From the NCBI GenBank assembly GCA_027579435.1, contig JANBPK010001405.1, positions 1-15,222 of the forward strand: a stretch of 15,222 nucleotides of DNA, read 5' to 3'. This DNA is from Candolleomyces eurysporus. Lineage: Eukaryota > Basidiomycota > Agaricomycetes > Agaricales > Psathyrellaceae. Both the position numbers and the translations under genes were made by a program. Under the pieces are notes generated by a model. That model searched no databases. It was not told the origin of the DNA and saw only the letters and a program-made list of their open reading frames with translations. Below, piece after piece: positions 8,252 to 15,222 of this stretch (within the stretch, counting starts at the first letter, position 1; every line of letters begins with the position of its first letter).

Positions 8252-9158
8252 ATGGAGACACCTTTTCTTAAGAAAAAATGCCAAAATTGTGTGATAATGG
8301 TGCAGTTTGAAGGCCGTCATCTTATTCCTGACGCAAGAACTGATCTCCACCGGTGGGACAGGGAGTTCCCGAGTCCCGACCATATGCTAAATCCGAAAGA
8401 AGTACGTAAGACCCGAGTCAACGGTCTGTGTCACATGGCATTCTGGCTCCACCCAGAACCCCGAGTCGGTGTTTTAAATTATGCTCTGACTGACCTGGCT
8501 TACATTCCTCCGGTACGACGACCCACCTGCATTCTTTCTCTTCCCTTCCTCATGAGCGTCGTCCATTCATCCGCCCCCAGTTGTAGTTACACCTCTGAGC
8601 TTCCTTGGGAAGACTCGCCCCACCCATCCCTATCCGTCGATACAGCTAGACGAGCCTCAGGCGATTGGCAAGCTCCGGAAAGGTCACTGGTGTGTCAAGT
8701 GTGTCGCTGCCATCGCAACTCTTGCTGAATTCCCTGTATCTTCTAGTTATTGTAAGCATATCCCTTCCCTTCCCGACAGGCTTGCTGATTGCCCTCCCCC
8801 NGCCCCTTCCCCCAGCAGTGGATGCGGCTCGAACAGCTCCGGCTCGATCCCACAGTTGGTATCTCAGTTCGAGGGCGATCTCCAACATGCAGCCGATTTA
8901 GTGCGCGAGTTCGAGCTCACATGGTTTAACTACTTCCAGGCCGAAGGCAGAAAGAATACCGAAGAAGTCTTTGCAAAGTATCTGATTGCAATGGCTATCA
9001 CGCAACGATTAGACGCCATCCACGACACCCTTACCCCTAACGCCCAAGCATTCATCGAATCCCAGCTCGAGACATCTCCCTTCCTCCAACGGCCAGGCTC
9101 CCAGTCTCAAGACTCCCAGCCGCGAGGCTCCCGGTTACCAGGCTCCCAGTCAGATTAA
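8252..9158 (+). CDS. Hypothetical protein, probably two exons
   Basis: I do not recognise the family. The strongest evidence is the 3' exon: a frame with no stop from 8556 to the TAA at 9156-9158, about 200 codons, but lacking a good start codon, so it must be spliced to something upstream. It contains GKLRKGHWCVKCVAAIATL (a CxxC pair with another Cys further on), a Pro/Ser/Gly linker around the N at 8801, then a well-formed helical part: LVSQFEGDLQHAADLVREFE, FNYFQAEGRKNTEEVFAKYL and IAMAITQRLDAIHDTLTPNA. The tail repeats GSQSQDSQ/GSRLPGSQSD. The acceptor is probably CCCCCAG at 8580, entered in phase 1. The upstream frame from ATG 8252 (METPFLKKKCQNC) offers phase-compatible donors at 8406 (GTAAGA) or 8469 (GTGTTT). 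The first exon is therefore the uncertain part. Nothing breaks the frame. Confidence 0.5.
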
Positions 9159-9478
9159 CCTGCCTCCTTTCGCCCAGCATGGGCGTGCCGTTATGCGGCT
9201 CCACACACACCGTTTACACGCTTGGCGTGATGAATCGAATTCCAGCTCAGGAAGTCTCCTCCTTCATACGCCGGGCTTCCAGTATCACCGACCCGCCTTC
9301 TTTCGGCGCGGCGTCAGGGTTCTCATAGACTCTGCAGAATTGCATGGCTCATAGTTTACGATGTTCTCCCCTATTACCTTACATTCCTTCCCTCGCTCAA
9401 ACTGTCTTTACCTCTAATATCATTGGTTGTTCGCATGGGCAAAGGGATTGAGGAAAACTGAATGGTGGATGGGCGNCC
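9159..9478. other. No gene seen; 3' flank
   Basis: GC-rich spacer after the stop codon of the preceding gene. No poly(A) signal, repeat or RNA structure stands out. Confidence 0.4.
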
Positions 9479-9602
9479 GCCATACGCCAGATCCAGGTCC
9501 TCATCTTATCGATTATCGACCATATCGAGAAACGGGTAGTTCAGTACTTCTCAATGCTGGCGGTGTCATTCCAGGAGTAACATACAGTTTGACTGGAAAG
9601 GT
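9479..9602. repeat. Diverged tandem duplication, copy 1
   Basis: Contains CCAGATCCAGGTCCTCATCT, then TTATCGATTATCGACCATAT, AGTACTTCTCAATGCTGG, TTCCAGGAGTAACATACAGT and TTGACTGGAAAGG. Each block recurs about 150 bases later in the same order and orientation. Both copies happen to read PDPxPxLxDxRPxRE in one open frame. An N at 9476 adjoins the left edge. Confidence 0.75.
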
Positions 9603-9628
9603 GACTAACAGTTGTCGATTCAGTGCTC

Positions 9629-9777
9629 ATTATTGCCCAGATCCCGTCCCTTATCTTACCGATCATCGACCACATCGAGAAGTCAACTTACTGGTAGTTT
9701 AGTACTTCTCAAAGTTGGCATTGTCGTTCCAGGAGTCTGTCTCATAGACGCATAGCATACAATTTGACTGAAAAGCG
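9629..9777. repeat. Diverged tandem duplication, copy 2
   Basis: Matches the block at 9479-9602: CCAGATCCCGTCCCTTATCT, TACCGATCATCGACCACATC, AGTACTTCTCAAAGTTGG, TTCCAGGAGTCTG and TTTGACTGAAAAG. It has small insertions relative to copy 1 (near 9682-9690 and 9735-9750). It ends about 130 bases before the start codon chosen for the next gene, so it may lie in that gene's promoter or 5' untranslated region. Confidence 0.75.
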
Positions 9778-9906
9778 TGGCTTTGGGGATAAATTAGATG
9801 AAGGTATGTGCAGCTTCCAATTGTGGATGGGAAAAGAGATGTGAATAAAAAGGCCAACCTGCCGTCGCTGTTGAGTCCAAAGAGTCACCTGTCATCTTCT
9901 GACACG

Positions 9907-12056
9907 ATGAGCTCCACTGGTACAAGCGTCCCCCGCCCCAATCGTTCTCCAACTAAGTCCTCCCTTAAACCACCGTCCACCCATCACGATGCCACTATGA
10001 GGCGCTACTACAAGGGACTGCAGGAGATATGGTTGAGGGGTCCAGTGCCAAGGCAGTACCAGGATGCACTCATGCGAACAGTTATGATGCTCAACAACAT
10101 GTAAGTAGCCGTTTCAGACTAGTTATTGCCTTTAGTGTCTTTGTTCTATATCCCTTCTCCTTTCATTTTATTTCCCTGTGGTCCGTTCTTTTTTCCTGCC
10201 CTTCACTGACTAATTTTGACTTACGATGTGAAGCCTCTCAGAGGCCGAGACCGAGCAGGCCAACGACCCCAGCAGCGCAATCGAAGTGGTCATTGGACTA
10301 AAAGGTGGCATTCAATTGATTACGGTGTGTCCAAATCCTTGGAGTGGACAATATACAACGCTGAGTTTGGACCGTACAGAGGTTGATCAGTGCCTGGGAG
10401 ACCACGCCCAGGTCTCAGTCGGAACGGTCGCTGCCACTGTCACCACGAAGGAAGCCAGCTTCGGAAGTAGCCTTCCCAGGTGGTGTACCACCAGTGCCAA
10501 AGATCCCCAATACGTTGTTTGGCACCACTGTTGGTACTGGCTCCCCGAGGCTGCTGGCTTTGCCTTCTGAGTCTCAGCTCAGTCCGACTCATATGCATGG
10601 TAGCTTGAGTTCTAGATTTGGTCGTGGCCCAACCTCGGTACTAGACACCATTCCAGTGGAAGTTAGCCAGGAGCTCACTGGTCACTTGCGCATGATGGAC
10701 AGGGTGCCTCGTGGGCATAGTTCTGGTTCTGGTCACACACTGTCCGTGCCGGTTAAGGCAAGCCTGGCCCCTGGTCAGTTCTCCAACGACCAGAGCCATG
10801 TGGCACAGCAAAGGACGTACTCCCATCAGATCCCTGCTGCTGAGGGGTCCGAGTCTGACGAGTCCAGCTCCGAGGAATCTGACCAGCCTGGCAACACGAG
10901 ACTCAGGGCCCATTCAGCGCAGGCTCGGCGTGATCTTCCCATCCAGAGCACTGCATCCAGTGACTCTGACAAGAGCAGCTCAGCCCCACACGGTCGTATC
11001 ACATCATCAGAAGGTTCACACCAGGCGCATACGCTTCGGCGATCATCACCAGTCACCTTTGCTCCCCCCCCATCCACTACCTCGACGCAGTCTCCACCAA
11101 CAGGTGGCTTAACCTCTACTCCAAGAAGCTTTCCAGACCATGAACTTGATCCCCAGCCGCCACAGGTCCCACCTAAGTCCCAGCACGCTCTAGTATGTCA
11201 ACAACGTCTTTGGTTCTGACCCAACTAATGTACTGACTTCAATCCAGAGTGCGGCAATTCAAAAATCAAAGTCACTTTCGATGCTTAACTTGTCCAAGAG
11301 CTTGGGCTCTCTGATGAGTGGGAAAGAAGTCCCAGCAGTTCTGCCGCAGATAGCCCAGTGGGCACCTCTCAGTCTGGCTTTCCTCAGCTGGCGTCTTCGC
11401 GCCATCAGCTTCCTGTTGACAGCCACTGGGAGCCCCCTCCATTCTCCCCACTAACCGGCTTGGCATCACCTGGAGGCCGGCGTAACCCTCTCCATTCCAG
11501 CTCGGGTGTGTATGGCCCGAGTCCATCCTCAAATAGCCCACTGTTCGCAGGATCTCCCCAAGGCCCTACGTCAGCCCCTACACCCTCACTTGTTGCTTGT
11601 GAGCTTTCCTTCATCAACTCAACCTCTCACACCCCAGAACAGTCGCAGAACGGGCATATCCATGGCGTTGGTTATGTCCGATGTGAAGACCCTTCCCACG
11701 AAGACTCACAAACACCCTGTACGACTCGTGAAGGCATCCCGGTCCCTTTTTGTTTCAACACTACAGCTCTTTTTGACGCCCAGGCCAAAGCTGTTCAGCT
11801 CAGCGCACTGAAAGAGCTCCAGTCACAGCTTGGGGCACATCTTGGCACTCAGGCTCAGGCTAGGAGCTCTGCGCCTACGGTGGGTGCTCAGTCAGCCGAC
11901 ACTCATGTCACTGAGATACTAGAACAGATGAGAAACTCTGTTCTCAATGGTGTCACAGGGGATTCGAAGAAAAAAGGGAAGCTATCGAAGGTGGTCGCAA
12001 AAGTCAGCTCAACCATGTCTCCTCGTATGGGTTCGAGTTGTGGTCCCGGGAATTAG
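9907..12056 (+). CDS. Hypothetical Ser/Pro-rich protein, four exons, one frame break
   Basis: I do not recognise the family. Model: exons 9907-10100, 10234-10324, 10380-11192 and 11248-12056, about 635 residues. Introns are 133, 55 and 55 bases (GTAAGT..GAAG phase 2; GTGTGT..TACAG phase 0; GTATGT..ATCCAG phase 0), and all junctions keep frame. The ATG at 9907 (MSSTGTSVPRPNRSP) is the first in frame. The N-terminus has the only folded-looking part: MRRYYKGLQEIWLRGPVP, YQDALMRTVMMLNNI, then EVVIGLKGGIQLIT. The rest is disordered: GSESDESSSEESD and SDSDKSSS clusters, which are casein-kinase-like sites, and a PQVPPKSQ motif. Near the C-terminus are two likely helices, AVQLSALKELQSQLGAHL and VTEILEQMRNSVLNG, then a basic KKKGKLSK stretch. 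In exon 4 the frame must shift by one near 11305-11315, after SMLNLSKSLGSL. With no stop in about 630 codons, I favour a sequence error or a very recent lesion. Role unknown; possibly a nuclear or scaffold protein. Confidence 0.65.
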
Positions 12057-12128
12057 TTTTTTCTCCTTCGACTCAGACATTCGGTTTGCTCACTCAACTA
12101 AGCGACGCATTTTTTTTCTCCCGTACCG

Positions 12129-12252
12129 GTGTACTACTGTTTACGTGTGTACTACTACTATTTCTTTATATCTGTACTACTACTATTTCTTTATGTTTGT
12201 ACTACTACTGCGTTCTACTGCTCTTTACACGTGTACTACTACTGCATTCTAC
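12129..12252. repeat. TACTACTAC minisatellite, about five irregular units
   Basis: GTGTACTACTG, GTGTACTACTACTATTTCTT, CTGTACTACTACTATTTCTT, TGTACTACTACTGCGTTCTA and GTGTACTACTACTGCATTCT follow each other with spacing of about 22-33 bases. Units two and three are the most alike. It starts 72 bases after the stop codon of the gene ending at 12056, so it may be part of that mRNA's 3' untranslated region. Frames through it give low-complexity Leu/Tyr/Thr runs and are not real genes. Confidence 0.8.
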
Positions 12253-12853
12253 CAAGACATATCTGAGGACAGATTACTTTCAAATTTTCGCAAGTGCCTT
12301 TCCAATTCAACCTATGACATCGGTGGACAGATATTGGAGCTTATAACATGTCGCTCTCAGCCTATCATCAATCCCCGTCAGTTTGACGATGTTCAATGAA
12401 CCTGGACATCAGATTACGTTCAACTAGAAAAATTTACAAAGTCACGCAATCGAGGGAACACGAATACGACAGGACAATCGCGCGAGTATCAGCCCGAATT
12501 AACTCAGTAGCAGGAATTATCTTTCCTAAAATGTGGGAGCTGAGACGAGCCTGCTGCGTCAAGACGTATTTTTAGCTTGACTAAGGGTTGGGAGTCGGTG
12601 AGGCTCGGTCTCCCACTGAGGAAGAAATCGGGAAAGTCGGGAGGGAACTTGCGTGCCCATCACCCAACTCGCGCTGCTATTGCCAAATAGCTCCATAAAA
12701 TTATACCGCAATTAGCAATGCACAGAAGATGGCGGAGAACCTTTGGCGATAGTCAAATACACCAGTATCAAGCCAAAATCGAGGCATTGAGAGCGAGAGT
12801 CTTGATACCACGTAGTGAGAATACCCACAACAAAGAATCAATCAATTTTTTGG
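12253..12853. other. No gene seen; intergenic
   Basis: Neither strand holds a supportable frame longer than about 50 codons. The spacer lies between the end of a plus-strand gene and the ends of minus-strand genes, so two transcripts may converge here. Confidence 0.45.
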
Positions 12854-13233
12854 TTAATAAGGCATTGAAGTGACACTCACGCTTTGTACGAGCTCTGTAC
12901 TTCGATGGAACTCTTGATACACCAGGATCTTGATATTGTTTGTGAAGTGGAGAGTTGTGGGTGGTAGGGGATAGACAACAACGCCACAGATGGGTTTCGC
13001 CACATCAGTGAAAAACCAGCTTGGCTGGTCATGCTTACCATTACATTACACTATGAGGACATAGTACCAAGGTTATGGGTCAAGTAAAAACGGCCTCGAA
13101 TTATGAAGAGAAGGAGGACGAACGCTACCTGTTGCATTCCAGTGGTGGTACAACGAAACGATCCTAACCCAAATCTGGGTCGACCCATGACGTGCGTCAC
13201 GGTTACCGAGATGCTGAGTTCCTGCCATGCCAT
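12854..13233 (-). CDS. Possible small two-exon gene, unknown
   Basis: A tentative model. Exon 1, 13233-13129, begins MAWQELSISVTVTHVMGRP and ends at CAACAG before a GTAGCG donor. An intron of 95 bases (13128-13034, ending GGTAAG) joins it in phase 0 to exon 2, which reads HDQPSWFFTDVAKPICGVVV, YPLPPTTLHFTNNIKILVYQ and EFHRSTELVQS down to 12881. There a GTGAGT donor stands at 12880; if it is not used, the frame ends eight codons later at TAA (12856-12854), giving about 94 residues. If it is used, more exons lie further down but I cannot find them. Exon 2 looks like protein; exon 1 is weaker. A second frame across exon 2 (from ATGACC at 13032) is also open for 51 codons, which lowers confidence. 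No family recognised. Confidence 0.3.
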
Positions 13234-13363
13234 GCCTCTTGCCTCGTGCGTACGAGTGAATACCTGTCCGTGTTGGCAGGGCTGATTATCTGCTCATCGG
13301 CGGAGATGTGTCCTACTTGAAGACTTCGAATTGGAGAGGCAAATACCCTTGGATAAGGGTTCG

Positions 13364-15126
13364 TTATATCTCGTAGCAATCTTCCTTAAGGTTGCAAACG
13401 ACATTTCCAATATCACAGATACTAAGAACAAACAGACGAAGCGCTTGTATCTATGTCTTACCTGTCTTTATGAATCGGGATCATGGTCGCCGTCGTGGGG
13501 TTGCTGACCAATACATCGCCTCCCTCGCCGCTGCTCTCGTAGCTTGCGCTAAGTGTTTCACAAGTGTCTTCGACGATGGTGCATAGGAACAGGTGGGGAT
13601 CAATTCGAGAGTCCGCTGCAGTTGCCCAGACCCACAGCGCAGCACACTTAATCGTTGCGGACGTGTGATTCCAATGATCTTCGTAGGTAATAGATATCGA
13701 TAGCCAGGTAGCAGAATGAAGGAAGCAAGGAGTTGAAACGTGACCTGTAGTTGATGACGGTGAGCAGAGTCCTGTTTTACGGCAACTCTGTGGCTGGTAT
13801 AGACAAGGGGTTGTTGGCCCGCAGCCAAACGCAGGCCCGCCACCTGAAGGATCAAGGAGCTTGGATCAGTGTTCAGGCCGAGGAGAGCGCCGTGAACCCA
13901 TTCCCTCGGAATCGATGGAGGCAACTCGACGGTAAGATCAGGGGTTGGAGCTTCCAACCCTTCGAGACGTTGGGGGAAGGTGATGGGACCAGCAGGCACC
14001 GCGAACAGATACTCCTCTTTGAATGGTACACTCCGTAGAGAGATCGAACTACGGTGAATGAGTGCTTTGAAGGAACCTGTGAAACCAGTCTTTTTGTTTA
14101 TTACAAAGAATAGCATCAGCCAGCTTTCTAGAAGCAACGAAAGAGTTCTATACATACCGGGGCGTTGCTTGGGACCCTCCCATAAGGCACCAAAGTATAC
14201 AGTCCATGTAGAAAGTCCCAGAGGATCCCAGCAAACGAAGCCTGGATGTAGACGTGACTAGGGTGCAGCCATAGCCTACAAAGCGACAGGCTCGAGGTAC
14301 CAATGCAAATGGATGCCAGCATAGCAAAGGTTGGCTCGTGTTCCGCTGGGGAGATGTCGAAGATTCGCACTCTCCAAGAACAGAGAGAAGGAATCCAAGT
14401 CAGGGGTACTGCCAGGTCGTGGGTCAATAGGAAGAATGTAAGGCTCTTACGTGATTTCCTGTCCACAGGTCGCCACCGCAACCTGCAATTTACATTCATC
14501 AACAATGTAAGCCACAACCTCGTCGACCCGTATCGGATACTCCAATCCCAGCCCGCGTTCCGAGACCAGCTTTGAACCGCTGCGATATGCTGCACCTATG
14601 GGACCAATGGTCCAGAGCCGGAGAGAGCTCATGTCCGCCGTGAGGAGGAATCTCCCTCCAGGAACCAAATGTAGTTTTGCAGAAATTGGCATAAGATTAA
14701 ACGGCCTCGCATCCGACACTTTGGTGGTCGAAATGGGTTCCAATCCGAGAAGGTTGGGTGATCCCTCGATATCGTCTGCATGATGCCCCTCTATCATCCG
14801 CTCCTGGTGCAGACCTGAAGCGGCGCGTCGGAGGGCTTGAAGGTCCATGTACCAAAGGAGTATGACGATTGAAACAGGCCTTCTCGGCGGCAAAGGGAGC
14901 GAAGAAAATCCAGACGCTCCTTTGGTTTAAAATGGAACGAAAGAAGCGGCATGCTTTCGGAATGACGGGAGGATCAATGCGATGAAGGAAGCCGAGAAGT
15001 ACGCACAGCGCTCAACGAGAGGACATCTCAAGGTTTGAGGGACTGAATCACCTCGAGCCAGAGTTCACTCGGAAACTCTTCGAAAGAGTTGGATTGTTGA
15101 GAGGTGCCGTCAGTGGGGTCGTCCAT
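13364..15126 (-). pseudogene. F-box protein with propeller-like C-terminal part, disrupted
   Basis: In life this would be a substrate adaptor of an SCF ubiquitin ligase. Model: exons 15126-15003, 14954-14451, 14371-14158, 14089-13844, 13787-13462 and 13421-13364, about 490 residues, typical of this agaricomycete family. The F-box reads FPSELWLEVIQSLKP, a TGA (15030-15028) where Arg or Glu is usual, DVLSLSAV, then across intron 1 (48 bases, phase 1) CRFFRSILNQRSVW. The frame must shift by one near 14895-14910 before LPPRRPVSIVILLWYMDLQA. Then come LHLVPGGRFLLTADMSSLRL with W next (a WD-like strand) and VAYIVDECKLQVAVATC. Intron 2 joins QEIT to VRIFDISPAEHEPTF, followed by ASFAGILWDFLHGL. Exon 4 has ALIHRSSISLRSVPF. 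Intron 3 has two possible phase-correct boundary pairs (14157-14090, or 14153-14077). The last exons fit in phase but are only weakly family-like. One stop and one shift in an otherwise open gene mean a young pseudogene, or sequence errors. Confidence 0.65.
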
Positions 15127-15222
15127 ATGCGATAAGAGCNAAAAATGCGCCGTGCACCGTGGCAACAACGTGGTCTTGGTAGCCAGGGCTGTTGGCCTGC
15201 CGACACGTTATTCCCGAGGGCC
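15127..15222. promoter_or_regulatory. Upstream flank of the F-box gene
   Basis: The bases just before the minus-strand ATG at 15126, including an N at 15140 beside an A run. This must hold the proximal 5' untranslated region or promoter by position; no TATA box or other element is visible. Confidence 0.3.

Noticed and set aside
10641..11077. Minus-strand frames opposite exon 3 of the large gene
   Set aside because: No intron or motif support, whereas the plus frame is open across four exons with consistent splice phases.
11193..11300. A longer third intron ending CAAGAG, which would avoid the frame break in the large gene
   Set aside because: It would delete the protein-like segment KSLSMLNLSKSLGSL and uses a poor acceptor with no pyrimidine tract; kept only as an alternative.
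12038..12399. Leu/Tyr/Thr-rich membrane-like proteins
   Set aside because: They are readings of the TACTAC minisatellite in two frames.
13481..14155. 224-codon minus-strand frame as a stand-alone gene
   Set aside because: It starts inside an intron-like stretch with weak start context, and its good part continues the F-box gene in phase; the rest is better explained by splicing to another frame.
1..15222. CRISPR array, bacterial operon, phage or plasmid features
   Set aside because: Repeats are transposon-like or tandem, genes carry spliceosomal introns, and no spacer-repeat pattern or bacterial signals are seen.
1..15222. tRNA or rRNA genes
   Set aside because: No stretch was recognised with a tRNA A-box/B-box pair and cloverleaf, nor any rRNA core sequence.

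Overview
The window looks like nuclear DNA of a filamentous basidiomycete, most likely an agaricomycete. The evidence is many short introns of about 40 to 80 bases (GTRNGY donors, some with CTRAY-like branch points), a Ty3/gypsy integrase relic and a hAT transposase relic of types common in mushroom genomes, and an F-box/beta-propeller-like reading frame of a kind that is greatly expanded in Agaricomycetes. There is no operon structure, and I recognise no tRNA, rRNA or CRISPR array. Species cannot be told. Identifications come from recalled family patterns, not from a search.

Positions 1 to about 7660 are a transposon graveyard. In order: the C-terminal end of a gypsy integrase (364-858, + strand) with an internal stop and a frame break; a 273-base MITE with CACTG termini and a 3-base target duplication, inserted at the end of the integrase homology (859-1131); a broken, spliced, unrecognised gene on the minus strand (1229-2167); an orphan MITE-type terminus (2726-2760); an AT-rich gene-free stretch ending in three inverted repeats; a second 273-base MITE with its own 3-base duplication (3684-3956); a hAT transposase pseudogene with two intact introns (4190-4997); and a spliced unknown gene relic (5779-7208) with a possible further fragment (7396-7659). 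Six of the eight in-frame stops I placed in broken frames across the window are TGA.

From about 8250 to the end the DNA looks more like host gene space. An unrecognised gene (8252-9158) is followed by a 150-base-period duplicated block (9479-9777), then the largest gene, an unrecognised Ser/Pro-rich protein of about 635 residues in four exons (9907-12056), clean except for one apparent one-base frame break, with a TACTAC minisatellite just past its stop codon. On the minus strand are a doubtful two-exon small gene (12854-13233) and an F-box protein gene (15126 down to 13364) carrying one TGA inside the F-box and one frame break.

The genes do not form a pathway; the window is a junction between repeat-rich and gene-bearing chromatin. 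Nearly every N lies beside a homopolymer run, so single-base frame breaks may be assembly errors rather than mutations. I see no convincing new biological system. The best leads are the MITE family, the unrecognised conserved-looking genes and the TGA-biased decay.
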